Shown in pieces: positions 22,660-34,639 of a stretch of 64,000 nt of DNA. The translations under genes were made by a program, and so were the position numbers. How positions within the stretch are numbered: position 1 is the stretch's first letter; each line of letters opens with the position of its first letter. Source of the stretch: Blasia pusilla (taxonomy: Eukaryota > Marchantiophyta > Marchantiopsida > Blasiales); the NCBI GenBank assembly GCA_050084515.1, contig CM114274.1, forward strand, positions 31,992,001-32,056,000, in the 5' to 3' direction. The notes below the pieces were generated by a model that was given only the letters and a program-made list of their open reading frames with translations, ran no database searches and was not told the origin of the DNA.

Positions 22660-24595
22660 TTAAGTATATAGAATGTTTTTATTTTTATGAGTTGTATCTG
22701 AGGACGCCATGATAGAAATAGCACATCTTGTTCTTGCTTTTGATAAAACAACATATAATTGTCCATGGAAGAATGCAGATGATGGTAAGTATATTCCAAC
22801 CTTTTGTAAAGTTTGACCTTGAGATTTATTAAAAGTCATAGCAAAAACTGGATGGATAGGAAAGTGATATCTACAAAGATCAAAAGGTAAGCCAGAGTTA
22901 GACGCAATCAAAGCAATGCGTGGGATGAAAACTCGAACTCCAATATGTCTCCCTATAATGATCTCAGCATCTATAACATGTGGCATGAAGGCGCAAATTA
23001 CCAATCGGGTCCCATTTGCTTGTCCTTTCGCTCCATTGATATTTCTTAATAACATGATTGGTGCCCTAACTTTTTAGGATAGAAAATGCGGTGGTTGATC
23101 CGAAGGTAAACACATATAGAGAAACTCCGTGGGATAAATATGAGACATATCCTCATTAGAAACACAATCTGCACTAAGATAAATATGCTCCTTCCTTCAC
23201 ATGCCAAATGATTGTATTTAAATATGTTTTCTTAAGATCTATGTCATTTTCATGAAGAATTTAAAGTTCAATAAAAGAAATGGAAATAAAAACCTTTACC
23301 TCTCCATGGAATCGCGACATGACTTTTGTATTGATATGATCCATGTCTCTATTTCTAAGTGTTAAAATTGATATATCCTTTAAGAAGTTTATGTCACGAG
23401 ATGGTTCAGAATGAGTCCCGTAGATTTTATTAATGAAATCATTGATATTTTTTGTTTTGGATACCATATCATCAGGGAATTGAATCATATCCTCCCTCAA
23501 ATCTTGATGTATAGGAAGACAACCCTCTCCGACCTTCAACAACTATTTTGCAATTTTTTCTTAATTGGCACGCGAAGGACCTAAACATAAGCACATAATT
23601 TAGTTTTTATTTTTAAAAGTGCAACTTTTGAAATAAGCAATGAATAGAGGTACAGTAAATCTTAGAAGAATAATGATATTCCACACCTCAATAAAAATTT
23701 ATATGATGAAAGAAAGAATGTTATACATCATATAACATCATACCTTCCAAATTTTGGACTCTCATATTTGTTGTAAGTTTCATCACCCTTACATAACACC
23801 ATAAGGGAGATCTCTTAAAAGTGGCATTGACAATTTGCCGACGATCAGCATGAGGAACAACGGGAAGGACTTGACGAAAATCTCCACCAAAAATAAAAAG
23901 CTTTCCACCAAATGGAACCTCTCTTAAGTCATCCGATACCAATCCCATAATATCTTGCAATGTACGATTGTCAGCCTAAAAAACATGACAATGAGTCATA
24001 GGTGCTACATCCCATATGATAAGCTTAGCATTTCATATGACACGTGTCTCATTACTATTAACTCGTATCTTGCAAGATTAAATGAATGATTTGTTTACTT
24101 TAAGAAATTTAAGAAAGTAAAAAAATGAAATCATTGCAATGGGAAAAAGACTTTGATTCTTACTTGCAAATATAACTTTCATCCATATTAGTCGAAATCC
24201 TGAAGCGAGAATGTGTAGTACAACCTCCTTCCAACAATAAAGGTGCTTTCCCAGAGGAGACAACAACCAATGCAATACCTCCTTTACATCGTATACTTTT
24301 CAGAAGGAGATTGTACATAAATATTTTCCGTGTTCCACCGGAGCCGTCGATAAAAAAGAAGTTTTGCCTACAAAGACCTGATGAGGTGTGACATTAATTA
24401 TCATATTGATGGTTTTCCTTAAGAAATTGAAGAAGTTCAAAGTGAGAAAAGCTTTTATGTCCTTACTGAAGGCCATAAATTTTCACTCAACTCCTAACGT
24501 TGTTCATCTACAGCATCCCAAACAACACGTTGATCTGGATTCAATAATGCTACTCAAGAAATAACTTCCTCATCTAACTTCTGTATTATGTACAA
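22660..24595 (-). pseudogene. Second Helitron-type PIF1-like helicase, broken
   Basis: Read from 24595 downward, blocks of a PIF1-family DNA helicase appear in the normal order: LLNPDQRVVWDAVDE near 24550; Walker A region FFIDGSGGTRKIFMYNLLL near 24330, where the usual GTGKT is GTRKI; GGIALVVVSSGKAPLLLEGG near 24240; LFIFGGDFRQVLPVVPHA near 23860; then LLRNINGAKGQANGTRLVI (22990-23055), VFIPRIAL, and the C-terminal FAMTFNKSQGQTL ... HGQLYVVLSKAR (22740-22870). The type matches the helicase half of plant Helitrons. Stops and frameshifts separate the blocks and the Walker A change would disable ATP binding. No Rep domain was found beside it, and the sequence differs from the 4.1-6.0 kb copy, so it belongs to another family. 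Confidence 0.85.
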
Positions 24596-24599
24596 CCTC

Positions 24600-27500
24600 A
24601 TCTTCCTTAAGATGCGAAGTTGAAATGTTTTCTTCTTGGAAGATGGGTTGGGGCATGTCAAAGAAGTCTGAAAATCTCTTCCCTTGATCCTCCAAGTGAT
24701 AGTGAACATCCAAAAATGCATGATTTATGATATCTGCATTTAGAGGAAGATTTGGAATTCATGTTCTCCATGCAGAGATATGCAAAGAATTATCACATAC
24801 ACTAGAAGAGATCCTTGGTTTTATGACTAGGTTATATGACTTATATGAGTTATATATTACATACCACGACTAACAATGACTGACGACTACTTTAGACGCA
24901 AAAGCCAAGTCATATCTTTCCGGCGAGTGGGATAACTATGATGGTCTCCTTAGGTGGACGTTGGTACATGACTAGAGGGTGTAGTCACGAGTCCATGACT
25001 GACACGTCACCTAGATGGCATGGAATAATGACATGTCATTGTATGACGTGGACTAATTGGTGTGACATGTCACTAATGACGTGAACTCCTGGAATACAAC
25101 TTTTGTAGTCATATCTAAGGTACATGTCTACTTATCACCAATAACTATATTAGTGATGCTTAGTCATGTAAAAGTACATAATACAGAATGACAATGTGAT
25201 AGGTATACCCCATGGATGAGGAATCCACTTGGCAGTAGTAGTCATGTTTCCACTGTCATTAAATTTTTGGATTCAGCTATAGTAGGCAACTCATGTAGTT
25301 ATTTCAATTTTTCCGATCCCATCGGTACTCATGTAGTCACGTTCAGTCACTCGCAGAGTAGTGACGTATGACTAAAGTAGAAGGCCCTACAAGTGGTGTA
25401 GACATAACGATACGACTATGGACCAAATGAGTCATATCGTCATTGTAATACGACTCAATGAGTCATTTTCTAGTGACTAGGTAGGAATGAAAGTTGATTG
25501 TGCTAGTAATATTGCTATGACTAGTGGAGAATGCAGATTCCAATTTTGGAGTTTTTGATGAGAGATTTTAATTCCTTTTGGAAGATCTTCTAGTTATAAT
25601 TATTGAATTCCTCATGTCCATTTATGTTTTTTAATCGCAACACAAAAGTTCAAAAGTTACTTAAGTTCTATATCCATTTGTGTTCTTAGTTACATTAGTT
25701 AGATCATTGGAAGATTACACACTTGCAAATACATAAGCAACTTACAATTTTGAAACCAAATGCATAATAACACCACAATAACAATTGGATCTTGGCACTT
25801 CAACTACAAGCATATAGTGCATGGACATAAGGTTGTTATGCTCAATAGTGGTAGTACGGAATGTTGTTAAGCCAAGGCATGTATTTTTTTCAGAATTCAG
25901 TTGAAATATAATAGAAACATCCTAGTTCAAATGGAAAAAAATGCAGTAGATTAACCATGCTATAGAACTAAGGAAGCTCCTGAGATTAGATTGCGAAGGA
26001 TGGACCCTCACCAAGGAGGAGTCTCCACACAATACAAAATCTGCCACAATTGGAAAGGGTTGAAGAAAAACAAAATAGTAGATGGATTGCTTTAATTTAA
26101 GATAAACCAGATCCACCGTGTTTTCTGATACTCATTATCAACATCATAGATAGATGTCTCATGCCCAGTGAAGCCACCCACAAGTAAAAACAAAACCAAA
26201 GTGCACCTTTAAGGAGCGGGTGGCAAGAGGAAAAATTACTCTAATGTATCACCTTTCTCATATCTATCTCTGGCCAAAGCATGCTTGAACCTAAAGCATC
26301 ACCACATATTTCTTGTGCAGGTTTTTCTGCCAAATTGGGCATCCATAGTGCGTGTTCTAAATCGAACACTTCAGTAAGATCAACCCTAACCATACCTAGA
26401 GGAATATCTTTAGCATAAAACTTGTCCCTGCCACCAAAACCTGAAATGACCCCCGACCCAAGTGAACCATTCTACTCAACTTTGGCTTGGTAAGTAATAC
26501 GTGATCTCCAATTCGCAACTACAAAAATACAAAGGAAGGGCATGTAGTCAGTACACATTGAAAGCCTACCTACATGTACCTGCACTAGCAACCTGAAAAA
26601 AATGCTTTGAATTACCTATTTGAAAGACCATCCCCATTTTGGAAGATCATGCAAAAAGTTCACAAGTCCTACACGTTCATTTAACTGTCCAAAATAAGAA
26701 ACATCACTATCATTATAAGAACTTTCAATAGAAAAGGCCATTATAGGTGAGAGGAATTACCTTGGTATATCTCTTGGAGGAGCCAAATCCGATTTCACTC
26801 TCCTGCTCATTTGGTACATCAGATTGAAGCCTCGACTTCCGTTATTTAGCTAGTGATGATTTTCCTTGGTTGTCCATATTGAGGTTTTCTGGTGGCAATC
26901 CAAACTGGTGTCAAATGAATTCATAAGGATAAAATCCACATGATCAGATAGATTGGAAACACTGCAAATTATATATTTTCAAGATAATGATCCCATTCTT
27001 ACGAGTAGTCTAAGATGTATCACCATATGCGCTTTCAATCAAGATTATCCTCTTCCTTGTTTGATTTGGATCTCCAATGGGCAACTCAAGTTTAGTACGG
27101 TGAGTTGTGGGGGTCATAACAAGAGACATAGTGTGGTAAGTTCTGGTTGTCATAGCCAGAGCAAGAATTATGATTGTATGACAGGTTTATACATCTGATA
27201 AAGCTAAACACAATCCTTACCACTAGAGTGCGTAGTTGGCAAGTCCTCTATTTGTGATGATATCTTCCTCTTCCCATGTTGATCAATTCACGTTTCAAAA
27301 GTTGGAGTAGGTTCATGATTGTAAGTAATTAAAAAAAAAGGGTAATTCCACAAGTACTCATGTAGAAAAGACCATCTACTTATTTGTAATTGAAAAATTG
27401 GTAGAAAACTAGGACATAGTAGGTGGAAATATTAAGTGTAAATATACTACAATATAAAGTTATCCGATGGTATATTCTCGTCCCCCGTTGCACATGGTAG

Positions 27501-27700
27501 TGACTTTGAGGACGGGGTACTTAAAGTATCACGTGGTGTTGAAGGCATGTCCCGAGAGGTGAGCTTGGACACCATCTCCATAAGCACACCTAGTGCTTTG
27601 TTCTGTCGCTCCATCTGTAACTTGATATCATCCAGATCTGCACTCCACTTCTTCCAATTGAATAGTGACCCTGGATTCCACACTCTACATGGAGAAAACA
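24600..27700. other. No gene recognised; TGAC-rich tract
   Basis: 24850-25520 is dense in TGAC, GTCA and GTCAT words on both strands (for example ACGACTCAATGAGTCAT near 25440), a local bias with no fixed period. 25550-27400 is AT-rich with short frames only. A minus frame at 27447-27701 (MFSPCRVWNPGSLFNWKKW, then a helical MERQNKALGVLMEMV) is open for 84 residues and could be a transposon exon, but there is no domain to name it. Confidence 0.4.
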
Positions 27701-27710
27701 AACTTCAGAT

Positions 27711-28080
27711 TGGGACAAAAAAGAGTGTACTTCTAAACAATACAACCAGGTTGCAACCATAATACAAACCCAATGTATGTGTCACCAATTGAGGGGGGAG
27801 AGATGTAAGTATAAACTCTAAAGTCCAAGGAAGCATGAAGAAACCAGACTTCAAATTGGGACAAAAAAGAGTAACTTCTATACAATACAACCAGATTAAT
27901 ACCATAATACAAACTCCACGTATGTGTCAACCAATTAAGGGGGAAGATATGTAAGCATAAACTCAGGAGCCGTGGAGGCATGAAGAAACCAAACTCCATA
28001 TTAGGACGAAAAAGAGTGAGCTTATATATAATACAACCAGATTGAAACTTTAGTACAAACTCTTTCAGAGTTTGTGTCAC
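27711..28080. repeat. Tandem repeat, about 146-bp unit, three copies
   Basis: The landmark TTGGGACAAAAAAGAGT and its variants occur at about 27710, 27856 and 28001. Between them are ACAATACAACCAG, ATACAAACxC and a TGTGTCACCAATT-like element in the same order. The spacing is 145-146 bp, so this is a head-to-tail triplication, somewhat diverged. No coding meaning is apparent. Confidence 0.8.
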
Positions 28081-28458
28081 CAACTTTTACCGATGAACTC
28101 AGTTGTGTGAAACCCGGTTGTTTGGGCAACTCTTCTCTCTCCACAGATTCCAACTCTATGCCCAATGATCCCTTTGATGTATGTTGTGGCGCCTGCACAT
28201 ACTCCAAGATAGCATGAGAGTTTAAACGTGACTATTGTTAAATAAGGAATGCCAAGCAAAACCCTTAATTCACATTATGATTAATCTACCATTCATGGAT
28301 TTTAGCATAAAAAGGAGTGAATGTCAAGGTGACCTACATCAACTCCATCTAGACTTGCACGACCAGTATAATTTAAAGTCTAAACTTAAGCCCTTGCTTG
28401 AGCCATCTTTTCTGCCTTCATTTTTCCCTCCTCAGAGAGCCAATAATCTACTAAGCGT

Positions 28459-29734
28459 TGTCGTGTCGAGAGTCTTTCTTCGAGCAAGGGCGGGCCTTCT
28501 AGCTACGGTAGATGCGGTCGATGCAAGGTGAACTCTCTAATAAGTTCTCCTTTTTCAATACAAAATTATGATGTACACGCTCCATTCTCTCACGACAGGT
28601 ATCACAAATGGAAGTGCCGAGGCGATCACTTCTTCGTAACATCGGACCCCGAAATTCCTAACTATAAAATCCCTATAAACTATTTTACGTTTGTACATGA
28701 GGAAGATAGCACAACTAGTGTTAAACCCTACTTGACCAGGCCTATTGACATCCATGGATCGCTATATAAGGACATACAAAGTACAATCCCATGTCCTTCC
28801 ATATGTGACGATAGGAAGAATCACCGGAGTTGGAGATTGCATGACCTGGTTCATGAACGCCTCCCCAAAATGATAAACTAAATAGCGAGTGAACCAGTGC
28901 CTATCTACAAAGAGTACCTTGACATGGTAAGGATTGAGGAAAGGAAAGTCGGGCACAGCTCGTGCTTCACCCCTATCCATGCTTGACACACATTCTCTAC
29001 TCTCCTCAAGAATGGGTTTTGGCGGAGTTATTCTCCCAAGAGGGGTAATCCACTCTCATAGGGAAAGTAACAAGCCAAAACATCCGCTATTTTAGTATGA
29101 CTAAACTCCTTTACGGTGACAAACCTCTCATCCCTCCCACACACACACACCACACTCTAGAAACCTCTCAAAGAATAGACCATGATCAAGTTACTCTCCC
29201 AAGAGGGGTGATCCACTCTCATTGGAAGAGCAAGCAATCCCAAAGCCATACACTCAAGAGAGACACGAGAGACTCAAGATGTGGAATAGAAGGTGATGAA
29301 CCCTTGAAGGTCCCTCCTCTTTATATACTCACAAGGGATCCACAAGAGTACGAAATAGAGCTTATCTTATCTTGTGCCACATGGCTTCCTCCCAAGGCTT
29401 AGCCAATCACATTTTGAAACAAGTAGATTTCCTCTTATCTCTTCCAAAATATCCTCTTTTATCCACATGATATTTTCCAAATTACCCCAACTAACCTAGC
29501 CACCAACCAAGACTACTTTTGCTTTTCATTAAAGCAACTACTTTACTTTTATAAGGTCATCTTTTATTTATTACCTCCTTTTCCTAAAGTTGGGCCCGCA
29601 TAAAAGAGGCACCATAAAGAGGTTTAAACATAAGAATCTCCTTTTTCTAAGCCAATTTACTTAATACTAATGAAACTCTATCTAACACTTAATGACGAAG
29701 GAGTTTACACACTGGTTGATTTTATTATACGACA
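28459..29734 (-). mobile_element. Solo LTR, family 2 (1276 bp), minus orientation
   Basis: On the minus strand it starts TGTCGTATAATAAAATC and ends CTCGACACGACA. It thus has TG...CA ends with a 6-bp terminal inverted repeat TGTCGT/ACGACA, the signature of an LTR. It is flanked by a perfect 4-bp GCGT duplication (28455-28458 and 29735-29738), so it is an independent insertion. No internal coding sequence, primer site or second same-strand LTR is present. Open frames within it (for example 28762-28989) recur in the other copies because the DNA is repeated; I see no sign they are translated. Confidence 0.85.
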
Positions 29735-29895
29735 GCGTGCCCATGAATCCTCATCGATATCAGGATGGCACGAGACTACACAATGAGCCCATTTAGGGTC
29801 TCATAGTTCTTGACATTGGACTGTTTTGTTTTCATGAGTTATGCTATTCTTTTCTTCATGAAATATAGGGAAAGAGACGAGGCTCCCACGTATGT

Positions 29896-32456
29896 TGTCG
29901 TATAGTAAATTCACCCACTATGTAAACTCTTCTATCATTAAGTGTTAAAGAGAGTTTTATTAGTATTAAGTAAATTAGCATAGGAAAATGAAATTCCCAT
30001 GTTAAAACCTCTTTAGGAGGGCTCATTTGTGCGGGCCCAACTTTAGAAAAACAGGTAATAAATAAAAGATGGGATTATAAAAGTAAAGAAGTGGGGTTGG
30101 TATTTTAATGAAAGAAAAACAAAAGTAGTCTTGGTTGGTGGCTAGGATAGTTGGGATGATATGAAGTGAGTAAAAGAGGATGTTTTGGAAGAGATAAGAG
30201 GTAATTTTCTTGTGTCAAAATATGATTGGAGAAGTCTTGAGAGGAAGCCATGTGGCACAATATAAAATTTAGCCCAATTTGGTTTTCTTGTGGATCCCTT
30301 GTGAATATATAAAGAGGAAGGACCTTCAAGGGTTTATTATCTTTTACTTCACATCTTGAGTTTCTCGTGTCACTCTTGAGTGGAAGGCTTTGGGATTGCT
30401 TGCTCTTCCAATGAGAGTGGATTATCCCTCTCGGGAGAGTAACTTGACCATGGTATATTCTTCGAAAGTATTCTAAAGTGTGGTATGTGTGGAGATGAGA
30501 GACTTGTCACCTTGGGGGAGTTTAGTCATACTAGAAATAGTGGATTGTTTGGCTTGTTATTTTTTCGATGAGAGTGGATTACCCCTCTTGGGAGAGCAAC
30601 TCCGTCAAACCCCATTCCAGAGGAGAGTAGAGGATGTTCATCAAGTATGGATAGGGGTGGAGCACGAGTTGTGCCAGATTTTCCTTTCCTTAACCTGTAC
30701 CACATCAAGATTCTCTTTGTAGATAGGCACTGGTTCACTCGATATATAAATTATCATTTTGGGGAGACGTTCATGAATCAAGTCATGCAATCTCCAACTC
30801 CGGTGATTCTTCCCATAGTCACATATAGAAGAACGTGGGATTACATTCTGTATGTCCTTATATAGCAATCCATGGACATCAATATGCCCGGTCGAGTCGG
30901 GTTTAACATTAGTTATGCTATTTTCCTTATGTACAAACATAAAGTAGTTTACAGGGACTTCATAATTAGGAATTTCAAGGTTCCATGTTATGAAGAAATG
31001 ATCGTCTTGTGTAATGTACAACTTAAGGAAAAAGATACTCTTTCTATCGCAAAGTATTAAGTTTGTTCCCAAGAGGCCACTTATTCCTCAACAATGAGAG
31101 GTTTTGTAAGAAATATCAAGAATAACTCCTTCTTCATTAACTTTATTGGCTAACTACCACTACACTGTCTTGACAAGTACAAAAGAATAAAATGATTTTC
31201 TATCCTCTTGGAAAAGACTCTTCTCAAGTGCAAACAAAGACTCTTGCAAATCTTGAATAAGAAAGCTCTAACGAGGACCTCAAAGAGACCTCAAGAATGG
31301 CCGCTCACCCTACTTTCAAAACTAAATCTGTCATGGTAGGTTACTCACTGTCTAACAACTTTCGTATGCTCTTCTTGATTATCTTATGGAATTCTGAAAC
31401 TACAAGACGCAACTCTCATCTTTACTGCAACCCAACAAGATCTACATTCAACTCGCACATCAAAAAGCTTGAGAGAAGACTCTTCTTCTGCATCAAAGAG
31501 TGGAAAGAACTAGAAAGTATTACAAGCTTCAGAAAGTAAAAGACTCTTCGTCTTGGATCATCCCTCAATAACCTATCCACACAAAATCCTCACAAGTTTT
31601 GAGAAATTTTAGACGCAAGGGCATGACCCTTCTTCATCCGATCAGTCATAAGTATTTAGGAGATTCAAGGCACTAGGGAATGACCCCTTCTTCTACTAAT
31701 GTGCTTGTTACATGTCTTTACAAAATCTGATTGATCTCCCTATTCTGATATAGAATTATAACTACTAATCCTAACCTCCTCTATTGAGATTCTCCAACCC
31801 TCAATCTTCCCAAAACGGTTGATTGGCCCAACATTTTATTTCCTCTTCCTTCTTAAGCGCTACGCCACTCCATTTCCGGCTTCCAAAATCGCCGTGATGA
31901 TTCACTCTTCACGGTCTTTGCGCTCTTTGTAGTCCTATCTTCGCGAAGACGCTTTGTTCTTTGTTCACAGTCTTCTGTCTTTGGTCTTTGTTTACAAACT
32001 TCGCACGAAGACTCCTTTGGGACTTTGGCTGCAAAGAAGTTATTTACAGGTCTTTGTTTAACAATCTTTAGAGCCATTTTCACTCCTCCAAGACACTTCC
32101 TTGATATTCCAATCTCCTTGCCTTCTCGATGGAGTTTCAATAACTAGCCTTATCAAGTACTCTTCCAACTATTCCTCTTCCTCTATTCATATTTACAATC
32201 TTCTACGAAATCTTCAATCTTCAGTCTTCCTTCCTAAAGACTTTTACATATTTTTGTACAAAAACAATCCAAAATAAGAGTGTTCTCACAAGAGTGGATT
32301 ATTACATCATTCGTGATTCTTGTCATGAGAGAATGGAGGTTTTACATAATAGTTATGTACTGAAAAAAGAGAAATTCTTATAGAGTTCATCAACCACATG
32401 TGATGCAACTAGAAGCTAGGTCCGCCCTTACTCGAAGAAAGGCTCTCGACACGATA
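29896..32456 (+). mobile_element. Solo LTR, family 2, plus orientation, split by an insertion
   Basis: Same LTR as 28459-29734 but in the opposite orientation: start TGTCGTATAGTAAATTC at 29896, end CTCGACACGATA at 32456 (consensus ACGACA with one C-to-T change). The flanks ATGT (29892-29895) and ACGT (32457-32460) fit a 4-bp target duplication with one mismatch. LTR sequence occupies 29896-31009 and 32307-32456; the part between is a separate insertion. Net length is close to 1.27 kb. With its neighbour it forms arms of more than 1.1 kb of inverted repeat around 161 bp of unrelated DNA (29735-29895). Confidence 0.8.
31010..32306. mobile_element. Insertion inside the family-2 LTR, LTR-like ends
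   Basis: Aligning the plus-orientation LTR with its neighbours shows that about 1.3 kb here is foreign to it. The foreign block starts TGTAAT and ends ATTACA, so it too has TG...CA ends and 6-bp inverted termini. About five LTR bases are missing at the site and the flanks do not form a clean duplication. The inside has no coding domain but repeats AAGACTCTT words (31200-31560) and GAAGAC/GTCTTC words (31890-32080). It may be a solo LTR of a third family. Confidence 0.45.
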
Positions 32457-32506
32457 ACGTGTATGCCCCCCCCAATCGTAATTTTGGATAACATCCATGC
32501 TCGTAG

Positions 32507-33510
32507 TGTCGTGGGCCTACTCTCCTTGAACGTCAATCTCTAATGTTGCAGAAGCGTACGTTTAGTATGACACGCTCTCATCGTCGACCTGCACCCAAAC
32601 GCACTCACGTTAGTCTAGCTTTGGGTCAAGCGGCTTTCCAACTTACCGAGTCCTCAACTCGGCATCTCATCAAGCTCAACCTTCCTTACTTCCTAGGTTC
32701 CCAACATGGCAAGTCTTTCAAGACTTGGAACAAACTTCCTGGTTAGTCCAAGAACCTAAAAAAGCACTTGCGCGCCTAACGGTTCCAACTATTCAACGGA
32801 CCTCGTGCGAGTTCCTAACCGAGATCCGAGTAATTGAATCTCGGGTTGGAATCCAAGAGGGATCCCTAAGAATCACCTCAATAGACTTGTTTCAGGTTTT
32901 CAAGCCCAACTCCCAAACTCCCGACCCGTTCCATGCCCTTGAGCCGCCCCGCGGCACCCAAAGTGGGGTTCGAGTCCCAAGCACCCTTGGAGACCTTCCC
33001 CCTTACTAGTACTTATGGGGTTCTCCAATAACCCCTCCCCTTTAGAAAAGGATGGTCAGGCCCTTCATTGTGGCCCTCAACCCGACTCTACTTACAATTG
33101 TTTTTGGGTCGTTTCTCAGCCGCTACTTATGCGTTTGCAAAGATATTCAGTGCATATGAGCTGGCTTTCCATAAGCTTTCCAACGCACCCTTTTTTGTTC
33201 CAAACGCATCTTGGCGCTAAAAGTTATGGCCATAAATACAGTTGGAAACTCTCAAACGCTAGTGGCGTCTCAAATCCGGATTTCTTCCTTTGGCGACCCA
33301 CTTCCTAGGCTTGACTCCTCTCAAATCTTGATCCGCGTTTGGTCCAGGTTTCTCAGTTGCAACCACAATATATGAAACGCAAAGCCTCGCTTGCGTCTCG
33401 TCTCTTGTCTCTTCTCCGAGACCACTCCAACGCGCAAACCATCCTAGCGTGAGCCCGCTAGTGTTCCGATGTTCCGCTTTGGCGCTCGTTTGGTCATGAG
33501 GGTCACGACA
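32507..33510 (-). mobile_element. Solo LTR, family 1 (1004 bp)
   Basis: Plus-strand ends are TGTCGTGGGCCTACTCTCC and GGTCACGACA. A perfect 5-bp target duplication CGTAG flanks it (32502-32506 and 33511-33515). It matches the LTRs at 42477-43468 and 52947-53951 along its whole length but is the most diverged of the three, hence probably the oldest. Its coding orientation, inferred from the element at 40.9-43.5 kb, is minus. Open frames inside are repeat artefacts. Confidence 0.9.
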
Positions 33511-34630
33511 CGTAGCATTCTGTTTACTAATCTCAATGCATGACAAGTCCAAGTACCTCATCGCCCATACCTTCAATTCATTTAGCCAAGGCTCATAATC
33601 TGGAACTTTAGGTGACGAAACGCCATTAGGCATGAGCTCGCATCCAGGCTTTAAGTTCGGCTCCTTCCTAATGGAGACATCACGTGCCCATAAGTCACCC
33701 TTTGTTTGACTCCTTCGTTGTCTTGCAAAAATATACACCACAATCTTAAAAGTAGGACATGTACCTTGACAACCCACCGCATCATAGATAAGTATAACTC
33801 TTTAAAGAATGCAACCATCCTCTCCTCTTGTTACACACACATTTAGAATTAAGAATTATGTGTAGAACTTTGCAACAACGATATCCAATAACATCATGAT
33901 TTCCATAACCACCATCCCAATCCTCCAAAAGTAGAGGTCTAGACTCAACATTCCAATATGTACATGATCCAATATGTGTTAGTATCCATATGAGACCAAC
34001 CTTTTTTCTTAGCAAGCACCGATTCCTAATCCACTCTAATAAATGGAAGTGGAGCAATTCCAAGAAAACTATGAATATTTCACATCAGGTCTCGAGCAAA
34101 ACTCATGTCTTGAACTATCGAAGCTCTCATCTAGTTAAACTATAAGTAACATTCCAGAAGCCACATGATTAGAAAAGTGTCAAATTGTATGATAAAAACT
34201 ATACATCCAATGTGAGTTGGAAGTTGCCTTATACCAATCAAATATGGACTCCAAGAACAGCCAAAATGCAAACACCATGCCTAGTATTCCACTCAAGCAT
34301 AAATTTTTAGATGTGTAAAATATCAACCACAAAAGCAATTTGTCCTCCCACCCTAAAACATGCAAATTTGATCTCAAAAGAGCAGAATGGATGAGAACTT
34401 TTTTTTGTCTACCATGGAGTACAACCAAAGAAATCTGGACTCACACTTCCACCATGCTAATTCCCCATTGCCATAAATCTTCACTCAGAATTATAGGATT
34501 CTATTTGATCAGAAATATTGTGATCTCTATTATTCAATTTCTATAACCAATCTGTTTTCCTATCCTAAACCAATCAAATCCGATATCAAGCAACTAGAAT
34601 GCAATGAACAGAAAAAAATGGAGACACGAG
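33511..34630. other. No gene recognised
   Basis: Minus frames at 33782-34063 and 33515-33777 are open side by side (YRCCKVLHIILNSKCVCNKR; PDYEPWLNELKVWAMRYLDL), and the second is cut by the LTR insertion at 33511. They may be exons of an older element, but I cannot assign a family. 34070-34630 is AT-rich without a gene. Confidence 0.35.
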
Positions 34631-34639
34631 TTTGAAAAA

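Noticed and set aside
28762-28989. Repeated 72-75 residue frame (DFPFLxxYHxKxLFVDR) at three LTR copies
   Set aside because: Located within non-coding LTR sequence; similarity follows from DNA identity. A short LTR protein cannot be excluded but nothing supports it.
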